NCBI RefSeq assembly: GCF_004167675.1
Contig: NZ_SEZQ01000001.1
From: Aliivibrio finisterrensis_A
Lineage (GTDB): Bacteria > Pseudomonadota > Gammaproteobacteria > Enterobacterales > Vibrionaceae
Length of the DNA: 64,000 nucleotides
Reading direction: 5' to 3' (one strand)
In this document: positions 35,269 through 44,258 of the stretch, piece by piece
How positions within the stretch are numbered: position 1 is the first letter of the stretch
Layout of the letters: the number at the start of each line of letters is the position of its first letter
Made by a program: the position numbers and the translations under genes
The notes under the pieces: generated by a model
Seen by the model: only the letters and a program-made list of their open reading frames with translations
What the model was told of the DNA's origin: nothing
The model's database searches: none

Positions 35269-36567
35269 ATGCAAGTTACTGTTGAAACTAAAGAAGGCCT
35301 AGAGCGCGTTCTAACTATTACTGTACCAGCGGCAAACATTGAAGACGCTGTAAATGCTGAGCTTCTTAATATCGCTAAAAATCGTCGCTTTGATGGCTTC
35401 CGTAAAGGTAAAGTACCAATGAAGATGGTTGCTAAAATGTACGGTAGTGCAGTTCGTAACGACAAAATGGGTGAAGTTATGCAACGTCACTTCATTGAAG
35501 CGATCATTAAAGACAAAATCAACCCAGCTGGCGCTCCAACATTCGCACCAGTAGAATTTGCTGAAGGTCAAGATTTAGTATTCACTGCAACATTTGAAAT
35601 CTACCCAGAAGTAACACTTCAAGGCCTAGACAAAGTTGTTGTTGAAAAACCACAAGTTGAAGTTAAAGACGAAGACGTAGCAGAAATGCTAGAAACACTA
35701 CGTAAGCAACAGTCTACTTGGGCTGATGCTGACGTTGCTGCTGAAGACGGCACTCGCGCTACAATCAACTTCGTTGGTTCTATCGATGGTGAAGAATTTG
35801 AAGGCGGTAAAGCAGATAACTTCCCTCTAGAAATGGGCCAAGGTCGTATGATCCCTGGTTTTGAAGATGGTATCAAAGGTAAGAAAGCTGGCGAAGAACT
35901 AACTATTGACGTTAACTTCCCAGAAGACTACCACGCAGAAAACCTAAAAGGTAAAGCGGCACAATTCGCTATCACTGTAGTTAAAGTTGAAGCTCGTGAG
36001 CTTCCTGAACTGAATGACGAATTCGTTGCTAAGTTTGGTGCTGAAGGTGGCGTTGAAGGTCTTAAAGCTGAAGTTCGTAAGAACATGGAGCGTGAATTAG
36101 CTCAAGCTGTTAAAAACAAGATCAAAGAACAAGCTATCAACGGTTTAGTTGAGCAAAACAACATCGACGTTCCTTCTGCTCTTATTGATCAAGAAGTTGA
36201 AGTACTACGTCAACAAGCAGTTCAACGTTTTGGCGGCAACGCTGACACAGCTCCTGAGCTTCCGCGTGAATTGTTCGAAGAACAAGCTAAACGTCGCGTA
36301 GTTGTTGGTCTTCTTCTTGGTGAAGTTATCAAGTCTGAAGAACTAAAAGCGGATGATGAGAAAGTAAAAGCGCTTATCAACGAAATGGCTTCTGCATACG
36401 AAGATCCAACAGAAGTTGTTGCTTACTACGAAGGCAATGAGCAAATGATGAACAACATGCGTAATGTTGCTCTAGAAGAACAAGCTATCGATGCAATCCT
36501 TGCTAAAGCACAAGTTTCTGAAAAAGAAGTTGGCTTTAACGAACTAATGAATCAACAACCTGCTTAA
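35269..36567 (+). CDS. tig: trigger factor (ribosome-associated peptidyl-prolyl isomerase)
   Basis: A 432-residue ribosome-bound chaperone that meets nascent chains. The N-terminal ribosome-docking signature GFRKGKVPMK (near residues 43-52) is intact. An FKBP-type PPIase domain follows (about 150-240, GRMIPGFEDGIKG), then a long helical C-terminal chaperone domain. First gene of the tig-clpP-clpX-lon-hupB-ppiD quality-control block. Codon use is strongly biased, as expected for high expression. Confidence 0.98.
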   Translation: MQVTVETKEGLERVLTITVPAANIEDAVNAELLNIAKNRRFDGFRKGKVPMKMVAKMYGSAVRNDKMGEVMQRHFIEAIIKDKINPAGAPTFAPVEFAEGQDLVFTATFEIYPEVTLQGLDKVVVEKPQVEVKDEDVAEMLETLRKQQSTWADADVAAEDGTRATINFVGSIDGEEFEGGKADNFPLEMGQGRMIPGFEDGIKGKKAGEELTIDVNFPEDYHAENLKGKAAQFAITVVKVEARELPELNDEFVAKFGAEGGVEGLKAEVRKNMERELAQAVKNKIKEQAINGLVEQNNIDVPSALIDQEVEVLRQQAVQRFGGNADTAPELPRELFEEQAKRRVVVGLLLGEVIKSEELKADDEKVKALINEMASAYEDPTEVVAYYEGNEQMMNNMRNVALEEQAIDAILAKAQVSEKEVGFNELMNQQPA

Positions 36568-36624
36568 TTTCTAATTTAATTAAGTAGTTAGTTGACTTAG
36601 TTTCACAAGATCTGCTAATAATGG

Positions 36625-36656
36625 TCCGAATGAAGCGTCATTCGGACCATTTATTT
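36625..36656 (+). terminator. hairpin between tig and clpP (terminator or attenuator)
   Basis: The strong stem ATGGTCCGAATGA/TCATTCGGACCAT with a 4-nt loop is followed by TTATTTTA. The interrupted T tract suggests partial termination between the genes. Confidence 0.75.
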
Positions 36657-36672
36657 TATAAGGGATACGGTT

Positions 36673-37296
36673 ATGAGCTATCAAGAAAACAATGCAATGC
36701 CTTCTATTATGGATGCACTTGTTCCTATGGTTGTTGAGCAAACTTCACGTGGTGAGCGTTCGTATGATATTTATTCCCGTCTGTTAAAAGAGCGTGTTAT
36801 CTTTTTAACAGGTCAAGTTGAAGATCACATGGCCAACTTAGTTGTGGCTCAGTTGCTTTTCCTTGAGTCTGAAAACCCAGATAAGGATATCTTCCTATAC
36901 ATTAACTCTCCAGGTGGCTCTGTGACTGCAGGTATGTCAATTTACGACACAATGCAGTTTATTAAGCCAAATGTGAGCACAGTATGTATGGGTCAAGCAT
37001 GTTCAATGGGCGCTTTCTTACTTGCAGGTGGCGCACCAGGCAAACGTTATGTTCTGCCTAACTCTCGTGTGATGATTCACCAACCACTTGGCGGCTTCCA
37101 AGGTCAAGCATCAGATATTCAAATTCATGCTCAAGAAATCTTAACGATTAAGAAGAAGTTGAATACATTGCTTGCAGAGCATACAGGTCAGCCTTTAGAA
37201 GTGATCGAAAAAGATACAGATCGTGATAATTTCATGGCAGCAGATGATGCAGTGAAATACGGTCTTGTAGATGCTGTGTTAAATAAGCGTGACTAA
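36673..37296 (+). CDS. clpP: ATP-dependent Clp protease proteolytic subunit
   Basis: A 207-residue serine protease subunit forming a tetradecameric barrel. Catalytic Ser in GQACSMGAFLL, His in RVMIHQPLGG and Asp in the DRDNFM region. The N-terminal propeptide (ending near residue 14) matches E. coli. Followed 86 bp on by its ATPase partner clpX; a small hairpin (GTAAGTT/AACTTAC) lies between them. Confidence 0.98.
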   Translation: MSYQENNAMPSIMDALVPMVVEQTSRGERSYDIYSRLLKERVIFLTGQVEDHMANLVVAQLLFLESENPDKDIFLYINSPGGSVTAGMSIYDTMQFIKPNVSTVCMGQACSMGAFLLAGGAPGKRYVLPNSRVMIHQPLGGFQGQASDIQIHAQEILTIKKKLNTLLAEHTGQPLEVIEKDTDRDNFMAADDAVKYGLVDAVLNKRD

Positions 37297-37382
37297 TTAA
37301 TAAAAAAGCAGTAACGTTTACAGCAAAGAAGGTAAGTTAGTATAAACTTACAGCATAAAGGCAACGTTTAAGAGGTTAGCAA

Positions 37383-38669
37383 ATGACAGACAAGCGTAAA
37401 GACGAAAATAGTGGAAAGTTACTATATTGCTCTTTTTGCGGAAAAAGCCAGCATGAAGTTCGTAAACTAATTGCAGGTCCTTCTGTTTATGTTTGTGATG
37501 AGTGCGTTGATTTATGTAACGACATTATTCGCGAAGAGCTAAAAGATAATACTCTGTCTCCAAAAGAGAGTAGTGAAGCATTACCGACACCGCAAAATAT
37601 TCGTGCGCATTTAGATGACTATGTTATTGGTCAAGAGCATGCGAAAAAAGTACTAGCGGTTGCCGTATATAATCACTACAAGCGTTTACGTAATGGCGAC
37701 ACTACAAAAGATGGCGTAGAGCTTGGTAAAAGTAATATCCTTCTTATCGGACCAACAGGTAGTGGTAAAACACTGCTTGCTGAGACTCTAGCGCGTTTCT
37801 TGGATGTACCGTTTACAATGGCGGATGCAACCACATTAACAGAAGCGGGTTATGTAGGTGAAGATGTTGAAAACATCATTCAAAAGCTACTACAAAAATG
37901 CGATTACGACCCTGCAAAAGCAGAGCGTGGCATTGTATATATCGATGAAATTGACAAAATTTCTCGTAAGTCTGAAAACCCATCAATTACACGAGATGTA
38001 TCTGGTGAAGGTGTTCAGCAAGCACTATTGAAATTGATTGAAGGTACTATTGCATCAGTACCACCTCAAGGTGGCCGAAAGCATCCACAGCAAGAGTTTT
38101 TACAAGTAGATACTTCTAAGATCTTGTTTATCTGTGGTGGTGCATTTGCTGGCTTAGATAAAGTGATTGAGCAACGTGTTGCTACAGGTACGGGCATTGG
38201 CTTTGCTGCTGAAGTTCGTTCAAAAGATGATAAAGCAACCATTGGTGATTTATTTAAGCAAATTGAACCAGAAGATCTTGTTAAGTTTGGTCTGATCCCT
38301 GAATTTATTGGTCGTTTACCAGTAACTACAACTCTGACTGAGCTAGATGAAGAAGCTTTAGTTCAAATACTAAGCCAACCTAAAAATGCATTAACTAAGC
38401 AATATGGTGCATTATTTGATTTAGAAGGCGCAGAACTTGAATTCCGTGAAGACGCATTAAAAGCGATTGCGAAAAAAGCAATGGATCGTAAAACAGGTGC
38501 TCGTGGTCTTCGTTCAATCTTAGAAGCAGTATTATTGGATACTATGTATGAATTGCCATCAAAAGAAGGCGTTTCTAAAGTAGTTATCGACGAATCTGTA
38601 ATTAATGGCGAATCAGAACCGCTATTAATGTTTGAAAATACAGAATCAAAAGCAATATCTGCAGAATAG
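37383..38669 (+). CDS. clpX: ATP-dependent Clp protease ATPase subunit ClpX
   Basis: A 428-residue hexameric AAA+ unfoldase that feeds ClpP. The N-terminal zinc domain has paired cysteines (CSFCGKS and CDECVDLC). Walker A is GPTGSGKT, Walker B is VYIDEIDK, sensor and RKH-type pore segments follow, and the IGF-like ClpP-binding loop is in the GTGIGFAAEV region. A terminator separates it from lon. Confidence 0.98.
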   Translation: MTDKRKDENSGKLLYCSFCGKSQHEVRKLIAGPSVYVCDECVDLCNDIIREELKDNTLSPKESSEALPTPQNIRAHLDDYVIGQEHAKKVLAVAVYNHYKRLRNGDTTKDGVELGKSNILLIGPTGSGKTLLAETLARFLDVPFTMADATTLTEAGYVGEDVENIIQKLLQKCDYDPAKAERGIVYIDEIDKISRKSENPSITRDVSGEGVQQALLKLIEGTIASVPPQGGRKHPQQEFLQVDTSKILFICGGAFAGLDKVIEQRVATGTGIGFAAEVRSKDDKATIGDLFKQIEPEDLVKFGLIPEFIGRLPVTTTLTELDEEALVQILSQPKNALTKQYGALFDLEGAELEFREDALKAIAKKAMDRKTGARGLRSILEAVLLDTMYELPSKEGVSKVVIDESVINGESEPLLMFENTESKAISAE

Positions 38670-38690
38670 TGTATTTAGCTAATAAATAGA

Positions 38691-38718
38691 CAAAAAGGAG
38701 GCATTGGCCTCCTTTTTT
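38691..38718 (+). terminator. intrinsic terminator after clpX
   Basis: The stem AAAAAGGAGG/CCTCCTTTTT with a short loop is followed by T, about 22 bp past the clpX stop. Confidence 0.88.
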
Positions 38719-38737
38719 ATTTTTAATTGAAAATAAT

Positions 38738-38765
38738 GTTGATTCTTAGCGACTTGCCCCCATAT
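38738..38765 (+). promoter_or_regulatory. probable sigma-32 promoter of lon
   Basis: GTTGATT (38738-38744) and a perfect CCCCATAT (38758-38765) with a 13-bp spacer fit the heat-shock consensus, the -35 less well. It lies about 35 bp upstream of the lon start, as expected for a heat-shock-induced protease. Confidence 0.62.
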
Positions 38766-38800
38766 TATTTCTATAGATACTGACGGAAAGAGAGAAGAAT

Positions 38801-41152
38801 ATGAACCTGGAGCGTTCCGAGCGCATTGAGATACCAGTTCTACCATTACGTGATGTAGTGGTGTATCCGCATATGGTAATTCCACTGTTTGTGGGCCGTG
38901 AAAAATCGATTCGTTGTCTAGAAGCGGCAATGGAGCAGAATAAACAAGTCCTACTTGTGGCACAAAAAGAAGCAGCTAAAGAAGAGCCACAATTAGATGA
39001 TTTACACGGTGTTGGTACAATTGCGACAATTTTACAATTATTAAAATTGCCTGATGGCACAGTTAAAGTATTAGTTGAAGGTCAACAACGTGCAAAAATT
39101 CATCAGTTTTTAGAGGCTGATTTCTTTACAGCAGATGCTGAGTTTTTGCTGACTCCAATTATTGATGACGCCGAGCAAGAAGTGATTATGCGCTCTGCAA
39201 TTAATCAATTTGAAGGCTTTATCAAATTAAACAAAAAAATCCCACCTGAAGTATTAACTTCACTTAATGGGATTGAAGATGCAGCGCGTCTTGCTGATAC
39301 GATTGCCGCTCATATGCCTCTAAAATTGGTTGATAAGCAGGAAGTGTTAGAGCTTACTGATGTTATCGCACGTTTAGAGTTTTTAATGAGCATGATGGAA
39401 TCGGAAATCGATTTATTACAAATCGAAAAACGTATCCGTGGTCGTGTTAAAAAGCAGATGGAAAAAAGCCAACGCGAGTACTATTTGAATGAGCAAATGA
39501 AAGCAATTCAAAAAGAACTTGGTGATTTAGATGATGCTCCTGATGAATTTGAAGCTCTACAACAAAAAATTGTAGATGCCAAAATGCCCAAAGAAGCTCA
39601 AGAAAAAGCAGAACAAGAGCTTCAAAAGTTGAAGATGATGTCTCCAATGTCTGCTGAAGCAACCGTGGTTCGTAGCTACATCGACTGTATGGTTGGCGTG
39701 CCTTGGTTTAAACGTTCAAAAGTGAAAAAAGACTTAGCGAAAGCAGAAGAAATCTTAAACGCAGACCATTATGGTTTAGAGCGTGTTAAAGAACGAATTC
39801 TTGAATATTTAGCAGTACAAAGCCGAGTAACGAAACTTAAAGGTCCAATCTTATGTTTAGTTGGTCCTCCTGGTGTTGGTAAAACGTCACTTGGTCAATC
39901 TATTGCTAAAGCGACGGGTCGTAAATATACACGTATGGCTTTAGGTGGTGTTCGTGATGAAGCCGAAATTCGTGGTCACCGTCGTACTTACATTGGTTCA
40001 TTACCAGGTAAACTAATCCAAAAGTTATCTAAAGTTGAAGTAAAGAACCCACTTTTCCTATTGGATGAAATCGATAAGATGTCATCTGATATGCGTGGTG
40101 ATCCTGCTTCTGCTTTATTAGAAGTGCTTGATCCGGAGCAAAATAGCGCATTCAGTGACCACTACTTAGAAGTGGATTACGATTTATCTGATGTCATGTT
40201 TGTTGCAACGTCTAACTCAATGAATATTCCTGGTCCATTATTGGATCGTATGGAAGTAATTCGCCTGTCTGGCTATACAGAAGACGAGAAATTGAATATT
40301 GCGAAAAGTCATCTATTGAACAAGCAAATTAAGCGTAATGGCTTAAAAGCAAATGAAATTGAAATTGATGATTCAGCAATAATGGGCATTATCCGTTATT
40401 ACACACGTGAAGCTGGTGTGCGTAGTTTAGAACGTGAAATCTCTAAATTGTGCCGTAAAGCGGTAAAACAAATCTTATTAGATAAAACGATTAAGAAAGT
40501 AACTATTAATCAGGAAAATTTAAAAGATTTCTTAGGTGTTCAACGTTGTGATTATGGTAAAGCTGATGATGAAGATCGTATTGGTCAAGTCGTTGGTTTA
40601 GCATGGACTGAAGTTGGCGGTGATTTACTGACAATTGAAGCAGAATCTATGATAGGCAAAGGCAAGTTAACTTACACGGGTTCACTTGGCGATGTAATGA
40701 AAGAGTCTATCCAAGCAGCAATGACAGTAGTACGAACTCGTGCTGAAAAACTAGGTATTAATCCTGATTTTTACGAGAAACGTGATATCCATGTTCATGT
40801 GCCTGAAGGTGCAACACCAAAAGATGGTCCAAGTGCTGGTATTGGCATGTGTACTGCTCTCGTTTCAAGCCTAACAGGCAACCCGGTTCGTTCTGATGTT
40901 GCAATGACAGGTGAAATTACCCTACGTGGTGAAGTACTGCCGATTGGTGGCTTGAAAGAAAAATTGCTTGCAGCACATCGTGGTGGTATTAAAACTGTCA
41001 TTATTCCAAAGGATAATGCGCGTGATTTAGAAGAGATCCCAGCAAATGTAATTGCTGATCTTTCTGTGCATCCAGTCAAGTGGATTGATGAAGTATTAGC
41101 CATCGCACTTAAAAATGATCCTCAAGGTTTTAGTGTCGAAGTCTCTAAATAG
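38801..41152 (+). CDS. lon: ATP-dependent endopeptidase Lon
   Basis: A 783-residue homo-oligomeric AAA+ protease that degrades damaged and regulatory proteins. N-terminal LON substrate domain (VLPLRDVVVYPHM), coiled-coil, Walker A GPPGVGKT, Walker B FLLDEIDK, and the protease domain with catalytic Ser in KDGPSAGI and Lys in GGLKEKLLAA. Full length compared with E. coli (784). Preceded by a probable heat-shock promoter and followed by hupB. Confidence 0.98.
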   Translation: MNLERSERIEIPVLPLRDVVVYPHMVIPLFVGREKSIRCLEAAMEQNKQVLLVAQKEAAKEEPQLDDLHGVGTIATILQLLKLPDGTVKVLVEGQQRAKIHQFLEADFFTADAEFLLTPIIDDAEQEVIMRSAINQFEGFIKLNKKIPPEVLTSLNGIEDAARLADTIAAHMPLKLVDKQEVLELTDVIARLEFLMSMMESEIDLLQIEKRIRGRVKKQMEKSQREYYLNEQMKAIQKELGDLDDAPDEFEALQQKIVDAKMPKEAQEKAEQELQKLKMMSPMSAEATVVRSYIDCMVGVPWFKRSKVKKDLAKAEEILNADHYGLERVKERILEYLAVQSRVTKLKGPILCLVGPPGVGKTSLGQSIAKATGRKYTRMALGGVRDEAEIRGHRRTYIGSLPGKLIQKLSKVEVKNPLFLLDEIDKMSSDMRGDPASALLEVLDPEQNSAFSDHYLEVDYDLSDVMFVATSNSMNIPGPLLDRMEVIRLSGYTEDEKLNIAKSHLLNKQIKRNGLKANEIEIDDSAIMGIIRYYTREAGVRSLEREISKLCRKAVKQILLDKTIKKVTINQENLKDFLGVQRCDYGKADDEDRIGQVVGLAWTEVGGDLLTIEAESMIGKGKLTYTGSLGDVMKESIQAAMTVVRTRAEKLGINPDFYEKRDIHVHVPEGATPKDGPSAGIGMCTALVSSLTGNPVRSDVAMTGEITLRGEVLPIGGLKEKLLAAHRGGIKTVIIPKDNARDLEEIPANVIADLSVHPVKWIDEVLAIALKNDPQGFSVEVSK

Positions 41153-41325
41153 TGATGTGTAGCAAAAAACGTTGATATAACAGGGCTGACGAGCCGAAAT
41201 GACTTGTCAGCTTATATTGATATCGCTAAGTTAAGCCTAATCGTGTGAAGATTAATTCACTCATCAAATATCTAAATATGGACTCGTTCATTAATCATTG
41301 AATGAATAATTTAAAGGGGAATACC

Positions 41326-41598
41326 GTGAATAAATCTCAATTAGTCGATCAAATTGCTGATAATGCTGACATCTCAAAAGCTGCGGCTGGTCGCGCTTTA
41401 GACGCTTTAGTTGAAACAGTAACAGAGACACTAAAAAGTGGCGAGCAAGTAACGCTTGTTGGCTTTGGTTCGTTTCTTGTTCGTGAGCGTGCAGCGCGTA
41501 CAGGCCGTAACCCTAAAACTGGCGAAGCGATTGAGATTTCTGCTGCAAAAGTACCTGCATTTAAAGCGGGTAAAGCACTGAAAGATGCGTGTAATTAA
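41326..41598 (+). CDS. hupB: DNA-binding protein HU-beta
   Basis: A 90-residue nucleoid protein that bends DNA without strong sequence preference. The start is a GTG at 41326 (MNKSQLVDQIA), preceded by AAAGGGGAA; this equals the E. coli length. In-frame codons back to 41302 would add eight residues not seen in the family. The DNA-binding arm GRNPKTGEAIEI is intact. Follows lon as in E. coli. Confidence 0.97.
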   Translation: MNKSQLVDQIADNADISKAAAGRALDALVETVTETLKSGEQVTLVGFGSFLVRERAARTGRNPKTGEAIEISAAKVPAFKAGKALKDACN

Positions 41599-41663
41599 TC
41601 GAAATAAAGATAAAACTCTACACAAGCTAGCGTAACGCTAGTAGACTAGAGATTGAGTCATAG

Positions 41664-41688
41664 GCGCATCCAATGATGCGCTTTTTTA
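41664..41688 (+). terminator. intrinsic terminator after hupB
   Basis: The stem GCGCATC/GATGCGC with a CAAT loop is followed by six T. Confidence 0.9.
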
Positions 41689-41800
41689 TTGTTAAATTTT
41701 TCTTTTGTTGAACTATTTTTTATTTTCACTATCAATAGAAATTGAAACACTTTCTTAGGAATAAAGTATTCCGCTCAGTGATTAGGAGTTAAGACATATT

Positions 41801-43657
41801 ATGATGGATCGAATTCGCGAAGGTTCAACAGGCCTTGCAGTTAAGATCATTCTCGGTCTAATTATTTTCTCATTTGTATTTGCAGGTGTAGGTAGTTATT
41901 TAGTCGGTGGCAGTCAACCAATAGCAGCGAAGGTTGGTGAACGAGAAATTACTAGAAACGAGTTTGAGCAAGTTTATCAAAATGAGCGTAACCGTATGCA
42001 ATCACAGTTGGGTGACTACTTCTCAACTCTGCTAGGTGATCCTGCTTATGTTGAACAATTCCGTAAATCAGTATTAGACCGTATGGTTAATGATGCATTA
42101 CTAGATAACCAAGCTCAAGATCTAGGTTTACGTGTTAGTGATGAGCAAATTCGTCAAGCGATCCTATCAATGCCTCAATTTCAAAAAGACGGCAAGTTTG
42201 ATGAAGAGATTTATAACATAGCACTTCGTCGTGCAGGTTTTAGCTCTGATAGTTTTGCAGAATATTTACGCCAAGACTTAGTTCGTAATCAACTAATTTT
42301 AGCTTTAGAGTCAACAGAGTTTACGTTGCCAAGTGAAGTTAATGCGCAAAATGCATTAGAAACTCAACAACGTGAAATCAGAACGATTACTTTGAATACG
42401 GCTGAATTTGCTGAAAAAGCAGCGGTATCAGAAGAAGAAGTTAAAGAATTTTATAATGCTAATAAACAACAATTTGTTCGACCAGAACAAGTTAAAGTTG
42501 CTTACATTGAATTATCTGGCGCATCACTAAAAGACCAAGCTCCAATTTCTGATGATGAAGTTAAAGAATACTATCAAGCAAATCAAGATAAGTATTCTAC
42601 GCAAGAGAAACGTGAAGTTAGCCACATTCTAATTAATGGTGATGAAGCAGATGCTAAAGCGGTTCTTGCTCGTTTAGATGCGGGTGAAGATTTTGCGGCT
42701 GTTGCTAAAGATGCATCTCAAGATATTCCGACAGCAAAAGAAGGTGGTTCTTTAGGTTGGATTGAACGTGGTGTTATCGATCCTGAATTTGAAGATGCCG
42801 CTTTCCAATTAGTTAATGTTGGCGATCACTCTGGCGTGGTTAAATCTGCATTTGGTTATCACATTATTCAATTGAATGGTGTTGAAAAGCCAACAACAAA
42901 ACCTCTGGCAGAAGTAAGTGCTGAAATCAAAGCTTTCCTTGTTGATGAGCATGCAGCAGATGCATTCTATAGCTTACAAACAGAGCTAGCAGAGAAGGCA
43001 TTTGAATCACCAGATTCTTTAGATGATGCTGCTGAAGCGGTAAATGCGAAAATTATAACAACTGATTTCTTCTCTCAGGTTGATGCACCAGAAGCCTTAG
43101 CAAGCCAAGCGGTTTTGCAAGCAATCTACAGTGCTGAAGTGAAAGAAGATGGTCTGAATTCTGATGTGATTGAAATTGCACCTGAACATATTATTGTTGT
43201 TCGAGTTGAGGACATTCGTGATGAAGCCGTCTTGCCTTTAGAAGATGTGAAACAAAACGTTGTAGCTCGTTTATCACAATCAAAAGGTGAACAAAAAGCA
43301 TTAGAGCTTGCTCAAGGCGTGATTGCTGCTCTTAATAAGGGTGAAATAAATTACTTAGCTGATAATGAATTAAATTTCACTGAAGCAAGAATGATCACTC
43401 GAGCGGATGAATTAGCAAATGATGTATATCGTTTGCAGAAACCTGAGCAAGGCACATCAACCTATGCGCAAGTCATGGATCGTCAAGGTAATCATGTCAT
43501 TGTTGCTTTGGATGGTGTATTAGAGTTGGGTAATGATGCGATGATTGAGCAAGTAGCGACACGTTTACTAAGAACTCAAACTCAGCAAGATTTAACGGCA
43601 ACATTAGATACCTTAAAAGCTAACTCTGATATCAGTTATCCATTATTAGAGCAGTAA
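41801..43657 (+). CDS. ppiD: periplasmic chaperone PpiD (SurA_N and parvulin-like domains)
   Basis: A 618-residue inner-membrane-anchored periplasmic chaperone that assists proteins leaving the Sec translocon. N-terminal membrane helix (about 15-34), SurA-like chaperone segment, then a parvulin domain (about 265-355; REVSHILI, GGSLGWIERG, FGYHIIQL), and a C-terminal chaperone lobe. Length is close to E. coli PpiD (623). It has its own terminator. Confidence 0.97.
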   Translation: MMDRIREGSTGLAVKIILGLIIFSFVFAGVGSYLVGGSQPIAAKVGEREITRNEFEQVYQNERNRMQSQLGDYFSTLLGDPAYVEQFRKSVLDRMVNDALLDNQAQDLGLRVSDEQIRQAILSMPQFQKDGKFDEEIYNIALRRAGFSSDSFAEYLRQDLVRNQLILALESTEFTLPSEVNAQNALETQQREIRTITLNTAEFAEKAAVSEEEVKEFYNANKQQFVRPEQVKVAYIELSGASLKDQAPISDDEVKEYYQANQDKYSTQEKREVSHILINGDEADAKAVLARLDAGEDFAAVAKDASQDIPTAKEGGSLGWIERGVIDPEFEDAAFQLVNVGDHSGVVKSAFGYHIIQLNGVEKPTTKPLAEVSAEIKAFLVDEHAADAFYSLQTELAEKAFESPDSLDDAAEAVNAKIITTDFFSQVDAPEALASQAVLQAIYSAEVKEDGLNSDVIEIAPEHIIVVRVEDIRDEAVLPLEDVKQNVVARLSQSKGEQKALELAQGVIAALNKGEINYLADNELNFTEARMITRADELANDVYRLQKPEQGTSTYAQVMDRQGNHVIVALDGVLELGNDAMIEQVATRLLRTQTQQDLTATLDTLKANSDISYPLLEQ

Positions 43658-43687
43658 TCAATTTATTTGTAATTGATAAATAAAACA

Positions 43688-43720
43688 GACGGGCCCCTTA
43701 ATGGGGCCCGTCGTGTTTTT
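43688..43720 (+). terminator. intrinsic terminator after ppiD
   Basis: The 10-bp GC-rich stem GACGGGCCCC/GGGGCCCGTC has loop TTAAT; GTG and then five T follow. Confidence 0.9.
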
Positions 43721-43836
43721 GCAACCCTTTAATGGGATTTACTATTAATATTATTTATTCTTTTTGTGATGACAGATGGAAGTCGAATTTCTGAAGTATC
43801 TGATATCGATCATTTAATCAATAAAAAGGAATACAA

Positions 43837-44142
43837 ATGAAACGTATAATCTCTTTAATCAATTCTTTCTTTCTCGCTATTATTTTATTTTCAAGCGGAG
43901 CTGCCCTTGCTGAAGTCAAAGACTCAGGTAAGCATGAAGGGATAGATGTCGTCATTAATATCAACGAGGCTGAAGCAGAGGAGCTTAAAACGCTATTAAT
44001 AGGCATTGGAGATTCAAAAGCTCAAGCTATTGTTGATTATAGAAAATCAAATGGAAAGTTTGTTACGGTAGATGATTTATCGAAGGTAAAAGGGATAGGC
44101 GATAAATTAGTAGAGAAGAATCGAAATCGAATCATACTGTAA
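43837..44142 (+). CDS. comEA: ComEA family helix-hairpin-helix DNA-binding protein
   Basis: A 101-residue exported protein: signal peptide (about 1-25, cleavage near ALA) and a helix-hairpin-helix domain with INEAEAEELKTL, GIGDSKAQAIVDYR and VKGIGDKLV. In naturally transformable vibrios ComEA binds incoming DNA in the periplasm and ratchets it inwards. The ppiD-comEA adjacency is conserved (E. coli has ybaV here). Expression in vibrios depends on chitin and TfoX; I could not find a convincing CRP-S site upstream. Confidence 0.92.
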   Translation: MKRIISLINSFFLAIILFSSGAALAEVKDSGKHEGIDVVININEAEAEELKTLLIGIGDSKAQAIVDYRKSNGKFVTVDDLSKVKGIGDKLVEKNRNRIIL

Positions 44143-44152
44143 TAATAAAGTA

Positions 44153-44190
44153 AAAAGGCGACCTTAATAATTTAAGGTCGCCTTTATTTT
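44153..44190. terminator. bidirectional terminator after comEA
   Basis: The stem AAAGGCGACCTTAA/TTAAGGTCGCCTTT with a TAAT-type loop is flanked by A and T runs, between convergent comEA and the peptide transporter gene. Confidence 0.88.
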
Positions 44191-44258
44191 TAATGTAATA
44201 AGAAATTATTCCAATCTACATAAATGCGTGATCATTCTTGTTTATACAAAAATTGGTA

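Noticed and set aside
43764..43786. A TGTGA-containing stretch upstream of comEA as a possible CRP-S competence site
   Set aside because: Only one half-site is convincing; the second half (ATGGA or GTCGA) does not fit the CRP or CRP-S consensus well enough.
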